From NCBI GenBank assembly GCA_945901025.1, contig CAMDJW010000018.1, positions 1-42,841 on the forward strand: a stretch of 42,841 nt of DNA. The letters are read 5' to 3'. Within the stretch, counting starts at the first letter, position 1. Each line of letters begins with the position of its first letter. A program made the translations under genes and the position numbers. Source of the DNA: Spirosoma fluviale (lineage in GTDB: Bacteria; Bacteroidota; Bacteroidia; Cytophagales; Spirosomataceae). Positions 34,145 through 42,413 of the stretch are shown here, one piece after another. Under the pieces are notes generated by a model that saw only the letters and a list, made by a program, of their open reading frames with translations, was not told where the DNA came from and did no database searches.

Positions 34145-34270
34145 TTTATTTTCATTTATTTCTAATCCATGATCTGATGGCAAGCGAGCCCGCTTGTAAA
34201 ATATATTTTTAATCCTCCGACTATAATCAGTAGAATTGAATCTATTTTATCTTTTTGATAAAAACCTCAT

Positions 34271-36292
34271 ATGAACTCCAATCATACAAAAAAATTATTC
34301 CTAGGTAGCTTGTTGGCTATGATGATTACCCTGCCTATCCTAGCTCAAAAACAACCGACTTTAGGAATTAGAAGCGTGGAAACATTGCGAATCGCCGGAT
34401 TACAATTCAAAGACTTAAATAAAAATAAAAAATTAGATGCCTATGAAGATTGGCGTTTGCCAGTGGATGCCAGGGTAAAAGATTTGGTAGCCCAAATGAA
34501 TCTAGAGGAAAAAGTGGGATTCATGCTGATCAGTACGATCCGAATGGGCGGCGATCAGGTTTTTGGAGCTGGGGTCCAACCTGGAGGGCCGCAAAAGCCG
34601 ATTACCGAAGGCTTCAACGAAGAAGATTTGGTACAGAGTACCAATATGTTTACGCGCAAACCTTTGTCGAGCCCCAATTTATCTGCGGCCGGAACTACGA
34701 AAGCCATTACAAAACTTCAATTAAGGCATTTCATTTTACGTGCGAATCCTTCTCCTGATATTTTAGCCAAATGGTCAAATAATTTACAGGCGCTTTGCGA
34801 AACAAGCCGGTTAGGAATTCCGGCAATTGTCGCATCCAATCCAAGAAACCATGTAACCACGGATGCGTCTGTTGGCCTAAGTGTGGGAGTCACTGCATTT
34901 TCAAAATGGCCGGGCGAATTAGGTTTGGCGGCGATGCGCGACTTTAAATTAACACGTAAATTTGCTGAAACCGCAGCCCAAGAATGGAAGGCCGTTGGCC
35001 TACGCAAAGGCTACATGTACATGGCTGATTTGGCCACGGAACCTCGTTGGCAAAGAGTCGAAGGCACCTTCGGCGAAGATGCTGATTTAACATCCAATAT
35101 GATTACTCAAATCGTTTTAGGTTTTCAAGGAACAAAATTATCAAACACATCGGTCGCCATGACGACCAAGCATTTCCCAGGGGGCGGACCTCAGGTAGAA
35201 GGCCAGGATTCGCATTTCGACTGGGGGAAATTTGCTCATTATCCGGGTGGCAAGTTTGAATATCATTTAAAACCATTTAAAGCGGCCATTGCCGCGGGTA
35301 CTTCGGCGATCATGCCATACTATTCTGCTCCCAAAGGAAAGGAGTTTGAGGAAGTTGGTTTTTCGTTCAACAAAGCGATGATTGGGGATTTATTGCAAGA
35401 TAAATTAGGCTTCTATGGCATTATTAATTCCGACACGGGTCCTATTGAAATGATGCCTTGGGGAGTAGAAAATTTAACGATTGCCGAGCGGTATCAAAAG
35501 GCTTTACAGGCAGGTGTTGATATTTTCTCCGGTTCGGCAGATCCAGGTATTTTGTTGGAGACCGTCCAAAAAGGCCTTATTTCAGAAGCTAGAATTAACC
35601 AGTCGGTGGCCAAATTATTGAAAGAAAAATTTGAATTAGGGCTCTTTGAAAATCCGTATGTGAATGTTGAAAATGCACTGAAAATCGTTGGAAATAAGGA
35701 GGCTGTAGCCTCGGCGGATTTGGCCTTACGTAAATCGATTGTGCTACTTAGAAATGATCAAAAAGTGTTGCCAATAGCGAAAAAGACCAAGGTGTATTTT
35801 GAAACTTATTTTAATACGGGTCGCAATAAAGATATTATTAAGGTCGCAAAACCTGATTACCCTGCATTTGAATTTGTGTCAACGAAAGAGGAGGCGGATG
35901 TTATTTTGCTATGGCTGATCCCAAATGGTGGGGGATTATTTAGTTCGCAAGGCGCTAAAATTGACCTTCGTTTGTCGACCAATCGCATCGATGTAAACCA
36001 TGTAAATGAGTTGATCGAAAGCAAGCCCACCATCGTGGCCATCAATTATACGAACCCTTGGGTGATTGAGGAAATTGACAAAGGAAAAACCCGTGGAATC
36101 ATCGCAACTTTTGGGACAACCCAGGAGGCTTTGTTGGACATCGTCAGTGGAAAATTCAAGCCCACAGGAAAGATGCCTTTTACCACCCCGAAAAATATGC
36201 AAGTGGTGGAGGCCAATAAATCCGATGTTCCGGGCTATTTAGAGGGGCCTGATTATGGGTTATTTATGTTTGGGCATGGGCTAACTTATTAA
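34271..36292 (+). CDS. Exported glycoside hydrolase family 3 (beta-glucosidase-like)
   Basis: A 673-residue protein with a signal peptide ending LPILAQ, an EF-hand-like element DLNKNKKLDAYEDWR (about 45-60), then the GH3 N-terminal barrel and C-terminal sandwich. Barrel motifs are PRWQRVEGTFGEDADL, MTTKHFPGGGPQVEGQDSH and GIINSDTGP, where Asp388 is the expected nucleophile. The C-terminal domain contains IVLLRNDQKVLPI and TGKMPFT. It would release beta-linked glucose or xylose in the periplasm. The chain ends exactly at FGHGLTY, where many family members go on into a fibronectin-III domain, so it is a short form. Confidence 0.9.
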   Translation: MNSNHTKKLFLGSLLAMMITLPILAQKQPTLGIRSVETLRIAGLQFKDLNKNKKLDAYEDWRLPVDARVKDLVAQMNLEEKVGFMLISTIRMGGDQVFGAGVQPGGPQKPITEGFNEEDLVQSTNMFTRKPLSSPNLSAAGTTKAITKLQLRHFILRANPSPDILAKWSNNLQALCETSRLGIPAIVASNPRNHVTTDASVGLSVGVTAFSKWPGELGLAAMRDFKLTRKFAETAAQEWKAVGLRKGYMYMADLATEPRWQRVEGTFGEDADLTSNMITQIVLGFQGTKLSNTSVAMTTKHFPGGGPQVEGQDSHFDWGKFAHYPGGKFEYHLKPFKAAIAAGTSAIMPYYSAPKGKEFEEVGFSFNKAMIGDLLQDKLGFYGIINSDTGPIEMMPWGVENLTIAERYQKALQAGVDIFSGSADPGILLETVQKGLISEARINQSVAKLLKEKFELGLFENPYVNVENALKIVGNKEAVASADLALRKSIVLLRNDQKVLPIAKKTKVYFETYFNTGRNKDIIKVAKPDYPAFEFVSTKEEADVILLWLIPNGGGLFSSQGAKIDLRLSTNRIDVNHVNELIESKPTIVAINYTNPWVIEEIDKGKTRGIIATFGTTQEALLDIVSGKFKPTGKMPFTTPKNMQVVEANKSDVPGYLEGPDYGLFMFGHGLTY

Positions 36293-36349
36293 GATTCTGC
36301 CAGGATAAAGACTTGTCTTTTCTCTAATGATTGATCCATGAAATTGATT

Positions 36350-36357
36350 TATATTTG
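36350..36357 (+). promoter_or_regulatory. Candidate -7 element of the YdeI-like gene
   Basis: TATATTTG matches TAnnTTTG, 22 nt before the ATG. A TTG at 36331-36333 is 16 bases upstream, one short of the usual range. Confidence 0.45.
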
Positions 36358-36379
36358 CGCCATAAATCCCTTTTAGTCC

Positions 36380-37030
36380 ATGAATCCTAAAGTTGACGCA
36401 TTCCTTTTAAACACCAAAAAATGGCGTGAGGAACTAACCGTATTGAGGAGCATTGTGATGAACAGTGGCTTGGGGGAAGAATTAAAATGGGGCGCTCCTT
36501 GCTATGTGCATGAAAAGGCTAATGTCATAATCATCCATGGATTCAAAGACTATTTTGCCTTACTATTTTTTAAAGGGGCACTGATGAAAGACCCGCAAAA
36601 TTTGTTGCATAAACCGGGCGAAAATACACAGTCGGGCCGACAAATTCGCTTAACAAGCATGGATGAAATGTTAGGCCAAGAAGAGGTGCTTCGAGCTTAT
36701 ATTCAACATGCGATCGAGGTAGAAAAAGCAGGGGAGAAAGTGATCACAAAGAAAACAGAAGAATATCCCGTTCCATCAGAATTGGAAGAAAGCTTTGCTG
36801 AAAATAGTGATTTACAACATGCGTTTTATGGGTTGACTCCGGGGCGCCAACGAGCCTATTTATTGCATTTTGCGGAGGCCAAGCAATCGGCCACACGAAA
36901 GGCTAGGATTGAAAAATACACGCAGCGCATTTTAAACGGCAAAGGAATTTTAGACTGTTGGTGCGGACTCTCAAAACGAATGCCTACCTGCGATGGATCG
37001 CATAAGCAATTAGGTAATGCTGTAAAATAA
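36380..37030 (+). CDS. YdeI/OmdA-type DUF1801 protein with a C-terminal CDGSH motif
   Basis: A 216-residue cytoplasmic protein. The first ~115 residues are a DUF1801 (YdhG/YdeI) domain: WREELTVLRSIVM, EELKWGAPCYVH, DYFALLFFKGALM. Residues ~125-188 are the OmdA-like helical region (GLTPGRQRAYLLHFAEAKQSATRKARIEKY). The last stretch, CWCGLSKRMPTCDGSH (Cys193-His208), fits the CDGSH iron-sulfur signature C-x-C-x2-S-x3-P-x-C-D-G-S-H exactly. That suggests a bound 2Fe-2S cluster with three Cys and one His. The role of the protein is unknown. Convergent with the next gene with a 20-bp gap. Confidence 0.87.
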   Translation: MNPKVDAFLLNTKKWREELTVLRSIVMNSGLGEELKWGAPCYVHEKANVIIIHGFKDYFALLFFKGALMKDPQNLLHKPGENTQSGRQIRLTSMDEMLGQEEVLRAYIQHAIEVEKAGEKVITKKTEEYPVPSELEESFAENSDLQHAFYGLTPGRQRAYLLHFAEAKQSATRKARIEKYTQRILNGKGILDCWCGLSKRMPTCDGSHKQLGNAVK

Positions 37031-37050
37031 GGTCATCCCCTTAGCCTTAT

Positions 37051-38256
37051 TTACAAATAACTTAACCACCATTTTTCCTTGTGCGCCGTTTTATAGGAAT
37101 CATACCATTTGCACAAGGGATACAGGCCACCAACGACTAGGGCCCAAATTAGGTACACAAAACCTAGGCTATATCCTTCCCCTTGTATGCTAAAAAGAAA
37201 GGGAAAGGTTTGTAGACCATTGATCGCTTCAACAAGGGAATATCCTCTTGAAAAGTACAAAATCATACAAATGGTGTGCACGAGATAGAAATGAAGGATG
37301 TAATAGAAAAAGGCCGTTCTCCCGAAAACTCGGAACGTTTGGGTTATTTTATTTTGGATCGTTTCCAAAAACGATAAAGCTAAAATAGCAATCCCGATCA
37401 TCACCGACATATAAGCCAAAGAAGGGGGATATTTATGCACTTTTATAAAAGATAAAAACGTGTGAAATCCGGTATTTTGGGGAGTCCAGGGATTTGGATC
37501 TCCATAGATATTGATACCTCTCAACACAATAAAAAAAGCAATCAATGATAAGCCAAATTTCAGTAAGATTTTTTGTCTTTGTTCGGAAGTGAATTTAGGG
37601 GTAAAGAAAATACCAAAACAATAACCCAGAATCATTAGGCCCGTCCAAGGAACAAAGGGATACATAATGGCAATGACGTGACCTTTCGCGATGGGATATA
37701 TGGCAAAGGAACCATGGTGAAAAAGATCCCACCAGAAGTCTGCCTTAAATCCCGGTTCTGCCTCCCAAAAGTCTAGGGCATTATGGCCCAAGACAATGAA
37801 AAGGCCGATGGCCAATAAAAATTTATAGGGCAGGCGATGTAGAACACTTAAAATAATCATGCTTATTCCGATCGCCCAAATAACCTGCATGATGAGTAAA
37901 TTATAAAAAGGATTAAAAGTCATGGCTAAAGTAATCAAGCCAAATTCGACGAAAATCAGCCATAGTCCACGCTTGAAAAGAAACGAACTCAACTCAGATT
38001 TTGTCTTTCGTATGCTTTGTAGGTAAATAGAAAGTCCCGATAGAAAAACGAAGGTAGGGGCACATAAATGGGTAATCCAGCGCGTAAAAAAAAGAATGGG
38101 GGTGGTCGTCGATACATTAAGTGGATCATCCAAATATGCTCCTTGGTGTATAAAATCCCGGACGTGATCGAGTGCCATGATGACCATGACGATTCCCCTT
38201 AATACATCGATCGAATCTATTCGTTTTTGTGTGCTCGCTACTGAAATCACTGACAT
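37051..38256 (-). CDS. DUF1624/heparan-alpha-glucosaminide acetyltransferase-like membrane protein
   Basis: A 401-residue membrane protein with about ten helices. The N-terminal signature RIDSIDVLRGIVMVIMALDHVRDF (conserved Asp, Arg-Gly and Asp-His) is that of the YeiB/DUF1624 group, whose eukaryotic relative acetylates terminal glucosamine of heparan sulfate. THLCAPTFVFLSGLSIYL is a second typical segment. Acetyl transfer to sugars across the inner membrane is known for that relative, not proven for bacterial members. It is preceded by two small genes on the same strand with a 110-bp gap. Confidence 0.82.
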   Translation of the reverse strand: MSVISVASTQKRIDSIDVLRGIVMVIMALDHVRDFIHQGAYLDDPLNVSTTTPILFFTRWITHLCAPTFVFLSGLSIYLQSIRKTKSELSSFLFKRGLWLIFVEFGLITLAMTFNPFYNLLIMQVIWAIGISMIILSVLHRLPYKFLLAIGLFIVLGHNALDFWEAEPGFKADFWWDLFHHGSFAIYPIAKGHVIAIMYPFVPWTGLMILGYCFGIFFTPKFTSEQRQKILLKFGLSLIAFFIVLRGINIYGDPNPWTPQNTGFHTFLSFIKVHKYPPSLAYMSVMIGIAILALSFLETIQNKITQTFRVFGRTAFFYYILHFYLVHTICMILYFSRGYSLVEAINGLQTFPFLFSIQGEGYSLGFVYLIWALVVGGLYPLCKWYDSYKTAHKEKWWLSYL

Positions 38257-38366
38257 TCTTTATTATAATATAAGGATTAATTCTTCCAACAACGAATAAG
38301 GATTTGAATTTTCGGATGAGCCAGATTTCAATCTCCATTTTTGAAATAAAATATCTTTTGACCTCA

Positions 38367-38696
38367 TCAATGATTCTTCCCTTTTTCCAGTAACATCGTA
38401 AACGCATTTTCCCAATCCGGGACCGTTTCAGATTCATACCCAAATGATTTGCCGGTGGCAATCGCACTAAAAGCCTTCATCGCCTTTAAATGTGCCCCAC
38501 TTCGCATGAATTGCATCATCAATTCTCTACTTTCCCAAGCCGTTAGGGTGCATTGAAAACCATGCATTTTTTTCACAGAACTATGCAGGTTTCCCTTGGC
38601 TGCTTGCGCTTGATTAAATGATGGAATGGCTAACATCCAAAATTTAAAATATCCCAAAATTCCCTTAGGCTTTAATCCTGTGATCGATATGTACAT
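38367..38696 (-). CDS. DUF3291/spheroidene monooxygenase-like protein
   Basis: A 109-residue protein whose sequence (FWMLAIPSFNQAQAAKGNL, QCTLTAWESRELMMQFMRSGAHLKAMKAF) resembles the ferredoxin-like heme-binding-type fold shared by DUF3291 and spheroidene monooxygenase-like proteins. The TAWES and GAHLKAM motifs are characteristic. Function is not established; similar proteins sit in varied metabolic contexts. It follows the small two-helix membrane protein by 6 bp and is probably translated from the same mRNA. A shorter minus-strand frame overlapping its end was judged spurious. Confidence 0.8.
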   Translation of the reverse strand: MYISITGLKPKGILGYFKFWMLAIPSFNQAQAAKGNLHSSVKKMHGFQCTLTAWESRELMMQFMRSGAHLKAMKAFSAIATGKSFGYESETVPDWENAFTMLLEKGKNH

Positions 38697-38702
38697 GTTA
38701 TG

Positions 38703-38978
38703 TCATTTTCCGTTCCAGCCGTCTTCCATTCCTTTCAAGAAATCCTTGTATCCCACTTCGTAACCGAATAGACCTACCATCAACGCAAGGTGAATAATCA
38801 AGATTGCTTTTTGCCATTGAGGACGTTCTTTCCAAGGCTGATTTTGGTCAAAGGGGTCAAAAATTAATGCGATTCCTAATTGGGTCGCCGCCTCTAAAGC
38901 GGATTTTTTAACCCATAATTCATAAAGCCCCAAAAGAACAAAGCCGATGTAAAGATATTTGTTAAATGATGTTTTCAT
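38703..38978 (-). CDS. Small two-helix membrane protein of unknown function
   Basis: A 91-residue protein with two hydrophobic segments, YLYIGFVLLGLYELW near the start and AILIIHLALMVGLFGYEVG near the end, linked by a polar stretch with FDPFDQNQPWKERPQWQK. No family recognised. It starts with a good ATG and ends 6 bp before the DUF3291 gene, so the pair forms a small operon; a membrane anchor or partner for that protein is possible. Confidence 0.7.
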   Translation of the reverse strand: MKTSFNKYLYIGFVLLGLYELWVKKSALEAATQLGIALIFDPFDQNQPWKERPQWQKAILIIHLALMVGLFGYEVGYKDFLKGMEDGWNGK

Positions 38979-39090
38979 GTACGAAATGTTGTGGCTTCAA
39001 AATTAAAAAAAGCAAAGAATAAAAAAAATACCCCAGCATGACGGGAATAATAAGTCCGATATGTACGTGATTACTGACTTGTGGTAATAA

Positions 39091-39118
39091 AAAAAGAGGT
39101 CAGATCTGACCTCTTTTT
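39091..39118. terminator. Intrinsic terminator (perfect 28-bp palindrome)
   Basis: AAAAAGAGGTCAGA is followed directly by its exact complement ending CTCTTTTT. It lies 21 bp past the stop of the small exported protein (39139) on the minus strand and reads as a terminator in both directions. Confidence 0.85.
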
Positions 39119-39138
39119 AAATAGGATAATTTACATAC

Positions 39139-39549
39139 TTATTGAACAACCCAATCTGTATATTCGTCAGTCATCGTTCCTAATTTAGCTAACTCATCAG
39201 CGACAGGTTTCATTTTAGCGTTGGCTGCGTTTCCACCTGCATTCATCGTCCCATCAGGATTGTAAAATTTATTTCTTTCCGCATCATTTTTATAAATAAT
39301 TAAGACCCCCATTTTATTGGCTGATTTCCCTCGAACAAATTTTAACACGTGGCTTTGACAAGAAAATGCTTTTGATGAAGCAGGAACCCATTTGGCTTTA
39401 ACCGCATCTTCAAATTGCTGCATGGTCGTTTTGCCATTTAATTTGACAGAAAAAGTGTGCATACCTACCAAGTTTCCCTTAGGTAACACTTGGGCAAAAG
39501 CTGCTGTGCTCAATAGTACAAATGCAGCTAAGATTAAAAAGTTTTTCAT
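39139..39549 (-). CDS. Small exported protein of unknown function
   Basis: A 136-residue protein with signal peptide MKNFLILAAFVLLSTAAFAQ and a compact domain of about 115 residues: GNLVGMHTFSVKLNGKTTMQQFEDAVKAKW, FVRGKSANKMGVLIIYKNDAERNKFYNPDG. The pattern hints at a Dabb-like ferredoxin fold in the periplasm, but I cannot assign a family with certainty. It has its own strong terminator at 39091-39118. Upstream lies a small reading frame and an NTF2-like lipoprotein gene on the same strand. Confidence 0.75.
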   Translation of the reverse strand: MKNFLILAAFVLLSTAAFAQVLPKGNLVGMHTFSVKLNGKTTMQQFEDAVKAKWVPASSKAFSCQSHVLKFVRGKSANKMGVLIIYKNDAERNKFYNPDGTMNAGGNAANAKMKPVADELAKLGTMTDEYTDWVVQ

Positions 39550-39590
39550 TGTATTATTTAGATTTAGTTGTTTCTTACTCGTATGGCTTT

Positions 39591-39725
39591 TCAGATTCCG
39601 CCCTGTTTTTTAACGTGATCGCTGCCTTCACCTTGTTCGAAAGGTACTTTAAATTCGTATAATATGGTATTCGGTTTCAATGATTGGGCCCGAATTTCTT
39701 GTTGAAATACAGGCCCTTTCATCAT
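39591..39725 (-). CDS. Candidate 44-residue protein
   Basis: An ATG-ATG pair at 39720-39725, 5 bp after the stop of the NTF2-like lipoprotein gene, opens a 44-codon frame with coding-like composition: KGPVFQQEIRAQSLKPNTIL then YEFKVPFEQGEGSDHVKKQG. It ends 42 bp before the next gene. There is no signal or membrane segment and no family I know. Its position in an otherwise empty 181-bp gap and tight spacing to the upstream gene support a real small gene; a remnant of a longer protein is the alternative. Confidence 0.4.
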   Translation of the reverse strand: MMKGPVFQQEIRAQSLKPNTILYEFKVPFEQGEGSDHVKKQGGI

Positions 39726-39730
39726 TAAAT

Positions 39731-40300
39731 CTATTTCTTTTGAGAAGCGGCAATCTCAGCTTTCAAAGGAGCTGAGTCCCACATGCGATACATCTTAACA
39801 ATTTTATCTCCTTTCCAATAAACCAATAGATGCAAAGGAACCGTATTTCTAGCTTTTGTGTAGCGTCCTATTCCCACCAAGGTTCCCCAATATCCAGTAA
39901 TGATCTCCCCATTTGCAAATACAAATGTTTTAATGGCATTCGGACCTGTAGTTACCGTTATTGAGGTATTTAGTGTATGTACAAACATATCTCCTAGCAA
40001 ATGGCCCGAGCGACCACCCGGATTTACTTTGGTTGCATCATTCGGGCCTTCTTGATTATTCGCATGTAAATCTAATACCTGAACGGTATCTACGTACAGA
40101 TTATGGCCTACAGTCGTGTCGTTTTTAGCATAAGCTAGTAAAAGCTCTTTCACTTTTGCCGACTTTTCATCTAGTGAAGTAAAGGTGCCAGTTTGTGGAT
40201 CTTGAGTAGCAGTAGCCGCTGCGTCCGCATTTTTTGATTCTTTCGTAGTGCAAGCATTCAATGTTGCCAATACCACAAGGGATAAGAATAGTTTTTTCAT
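39731..40300 (-). CDS. NTF2/SnoaL-like lipoprotein
   Basis: A 189-residue lipoprotein: MKKLFLSLVVLATLNAC gives a lipobox with Cys17, followed by a Thr/Ala-rich linker and an NTF2-like cone domain (about 50-180). Features are VKELLLAYAKNDTTVGHNLY, TKVNPGGRSGHLLGDMF, FANGEIITGYWGTLVGIG and VPLHLLVYWKGDKIVKMYRMWD, the last being typical of SnoaL-like folds. Enzymatic role or ligand is unknown. The start at 40300 is set by the lipoprotein signal. Confidence 0.78.
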   Translation of the reverse strand: MKKLFLSLVVLATLNACTTKESKNADAAATATQDPQTGTFTSLDEKSAKVKELLLAYAKNDTTVGHNLYVDTVQVLDLHANNQEGPNDATKVNPGGRSGHLLGDMFVHTLNTSITVTTGPNAIKTFVFANGEIITGYWGTLVGIGRYTKARNTVPLHLLVYWKGDKIVKMYRMWDSAPLKAEIAASQKK

Positions 40301-40422
40301 TGTTTTTGTATGATTAATTGAACATTTATCCAACAAGATAAAATATCTTTTTGATGCTAATAGAAAATCAAATTATTTTTTTGTCATCAATCGTTTTCAA
40401 AACTTTTGTGGGGATACATAAA

Positions 40423-40453
40423 AAAGCCTCAAAAAAATATTTTTGAGGCTTTT
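40423..40453 (-). terminator. Intrinsic terminator of the HxlR gene
   Basis: AAAGCCTCAAAAA pairs with TTTTTGAGGCTTT around a short AATA loop, 20 bp past the stop at 40474, with T residues following in the minus direction. Confidence 0.8.
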
Positions 40454-40473
40454 ATTGATTCGCTAAACGAATT

Positions 40474-40920
40474 TTAAAAAACGAGACTTTTTTGGAATTC
40501 CTTATATTTCAAACCGACATCTCGGATGTATTTGGCCTTGTCCGTTTTCATTTTAGTTTGAACGTCCAAAGTATAGGTGTCGCCAAGGTGATCATAATAA
40601 AACTCGGTCGTAAACAACATTAATTCAACAATTAATGGCAACGTATCCAATCCCTTCTTTTCTAATAAATAATAAACGCTTTTCTTATTTATTTCTCCTT
40701 TAGTCCGAGTAATAAAACCGATGTTCTCGAGCTTTCTTAAGCGATTGGATAGCATCTTACTAGGTACCTTTTCAGGTGATTCTTTGAATTCATTAAATAG
40801 CTTTTTGTGACCAAAAATCATGTCCCTGAGTATCAACAAAGTCCATTTGTCGCCCAACACATCTAAGCCCGTTGCGATAGGACATAATGACCGAAATGTA
40901 ATATTATTTTCCTCTTCCAT
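40474..40920 (-). CDS. HxlR-family transcriptional regulator
   Basis: A 148-residue winged-helix regulator. The family signature is CPIATGLDVLGDKWTLLILRDMIFG (Cys13 near the start, often redox- or aldehyde-sensing in the family), followed by KLFNEFKESPEKVPSKMLSNRLRKLENIGFI as recognition helix and wing. A dimerisation helix follows (LDTLPLIVELMLFTTEFY). Start at 40920 was chosen; an ATG 21 nt earlier is possible. CAAAAGTA at 40929-40936 reads TACTTTTG on the minus strand, a -7 box that would give a nearly leaderless mRNA. The target is unknown. Confidence 0.88.
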   Translation of the reverse strand: MEEENNITFRSLCPIATGLDVLGDKWTLLILRDMIFGHKKLFNEFKESPEKVPSKMLSNRLRKLENIGFITRTKGEINKKSVYYLLEKKGLDTLPLIVELMLFTTEFYYDHLGDTYTLDVQTKMKTDKAKYIRDVGLKYKEFQKSLVF

Positions 40921-41008
40921 AATCGAAACAAAAGTATGCAAAAAAAGTCAAAACAGAGTTGCGTTCAGCGTTTTTGAGGAAATAAAATTGCCTATTCCTA
41001 GTAAAGAA

Positions 41009-41033
41009 AAAAGCCCCGCAATCGCGAGGCTTT
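41009..41033 (-). terminator. Intrinsic terminator of the isomerase gene
   Basis: On the minus strand GCCTCGC-GATT-GCGGGGC is followed by a TTTTTTC tract; one A/C mismatch in the stem. It begins 24 bp after the stop at 41057. Confidence 0.8.
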
Positions 41034-41056
41034 CTCTTACAACCTTTATCGGGATC

Positions 41057-41938
41057 CTATTTGAATCCAATTTTAGATAAGCCTTTATGGCTAATCACAA
41101 TCGCCTCCAAAGCTGTTTCGTTGTAACAAGCATCTTGCTCAACGAAATAATGCTGCATACCGGCTAATTTCTTATTATCTAAAATACGTTTGAAATCAAT
41201 TTTTCCATTGCCCACAGGCGCAAAACGACCTTGATCATCCATATCCTTTACGTGCCAAATTTTAAATCTACCTGGATAACGCTTGAAATAAGCCACTGGA
41301 TCAGCACCCGCTTTGGTTACCCAATATAAATCCATTTGGAAATTAACATTTTTAGGATTGCAATGCTCTAATAAATAATCAAATACAACATTACCGTCCG
41401 CATCTTTTGAAAATTCAAAATCGTGGTTGTGGTACAACAATTGCAAACCTGCCGCTGTACATTTTTCGCCTAATTTATCTAAGATTTCAGCCAAATTCTT
41501 CGCGCCACCTTTCAGTGCCATCCGCTTATTTTCTCGATCATACGTAAAAAGACCCATTGGAGGAACAGGAATGACAAAATATTTGAAACCTGCCAACTTC
41601 AAATCGGCGATTTGTTGGTCTATATTCTCAAAATTAACCGTTCCCTGATGTGCCGACAAAGGAACTAATTTCACCTCATCTAATAGGGATTTGAAATCGG
41701 CTGGGGATAAATTATAGAACTTCCCATTATTGTAGCCAGAAGACTCCACGTTTAAATAACCCGCTTGAGCTACTTTTTCCAACGTTGTGCGCGCCTCTTT
41801 CATCATCGCATCACGAACGGTATACAAAGCTAATCCACCAAAAGGCTTATCAGCAATCCCCGATTGTTTAATCGGCTTAAAAGAAAACAAGGACATCGCC
41901 ATCACAGCGCATGTCAATAAAATAGGTTTCATTTTCAT
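41057..41938 (-). CDS. Exported sugar phosphate isomerase/epimerase-like protein
   Basis: A 293-residue protein with a signal peptide (MKMKPILLTCAVMAMSLFSF) and a xylose-isomerase-like TIM barrel. Barrel motifs are GGLALYTVRDAM, YLNVESSGY, LQLLYHNHDFEF, NFQMDLYWVTKAG, RFKIWHVKDMDDQG and YFVEQD, with His, Glu and Asp residues in metal-binding positions. It is the paralogue of the protein at 12035-12889. Single-gene unit: own terminator at 41009-41033 and a possible -7 box (TATTTTTG on the minus strand, 42021-42028) about 80 nt upstream. Periplasmic sugar or keto-sugar isomerisation is inferred. Confidence 0.86.
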   Translation of the reverse strand: MKMKPILLTCAVMAMSLFSFKPIKQSGIADKPFGGLALYTVRDAMMKEARTTLEKVAQAGYLNVESSGYNNGKFYNLSPADFKSLLDEVKLVPLSAHQGTVNFENIDQQIADLKLAGFKYFVIPVPPMGLFTYDRENKRMALKGGAKNLAEILDKLGEKCTAAGLQLLYHNHDFEFSKDADGNVVFDYLLEHCNPKNVNFQMDLYWVTKAGADPVAYFKRYPGRFKIWHVKDMDDQGRFAPVGNGKIDFKRILDNKKLAGMQHYFVEQDACYNETALEAIVISHKGLSKIGFK

Positions 41939-42062
41939 CTTTAATTTTTTAGACATTAGATTAATCATTTATTATACGTTTAAGAGAAATTGATGAGGAT
42001 TGGAGATGAAATCGATTCTTCAAAAATACTAAATTTAAATAGACAAGCCATGAATTTTTTTC

Positions 42063-42413
42063 TCAAATAGAGAAAAAATTAGCCTTGATGCGTTCCCTAT
42101 TTTCATTCTCCTGACTATTCTTGTGATATAATTCCACAAAAACGATCTTAAATTCTTCTGGGAAATAGGCATAAACTAGTCTCAGCCCAGAATTAACACC
42201 TCGGCCTTTCAAAGACTTACAAGCGATTTTCTTCACCTTAATGATACCAGCGTTCAGTTTTAAATCATTTATCTCAAAACTAAAAGGGGGTCGCTCATTG
42301 GGAAATAACGTAAGAATCTGCTTGATCACGGCTAAATCTTCTGTCAATGAACGATATTTCTTTAGCAATGATTTTAGATCTTTTTTAAACTCATCCAGCT
42401 CAAGAAAGATCAT
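42063..42413 (-). CDS. RelE/ParE-type toxin paired with a Panacea antitoxin
   Basis: A 116-residue protein with features of the RelE/ParE fold: FKKDLKSLLKKYRSLTEDL (N-terminal helical pair), IKVKKIACKSLKGRGVNSGLRLVYAYF and KIVFVELYHKNSQENENRERI. The central strand with SGLRLVYAY and the terminal LYHKN are typical of HigB/RelE-like mRNA interferases. Its start overlaps the stop of the Panacea gene by 4 bp (ATGA), the antitoxin-first order of type II modules. Likely an mRNA-cleaving toxin; gyrase poisoning cannot be excluded. Confidence 0.82.
   Translation of the reverse strand: MIFLELDEFKKDLKSLLKKYRSLTEDLAVIKQILTLFPNERPPFSFEINDLKLNAGIIKVKKIACKSLKGRGVNSGLRLVYAYFPEEFKIVFVELYHKNSQENENRERIKANFFSI

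Noticed and set aside
38126..38467. Minus-strand frame of 113 codons across the DUF3291 - DUF1624 junction
   Set aside because: It overlaps two better-supported genes in other frames and has no recognisable motif.
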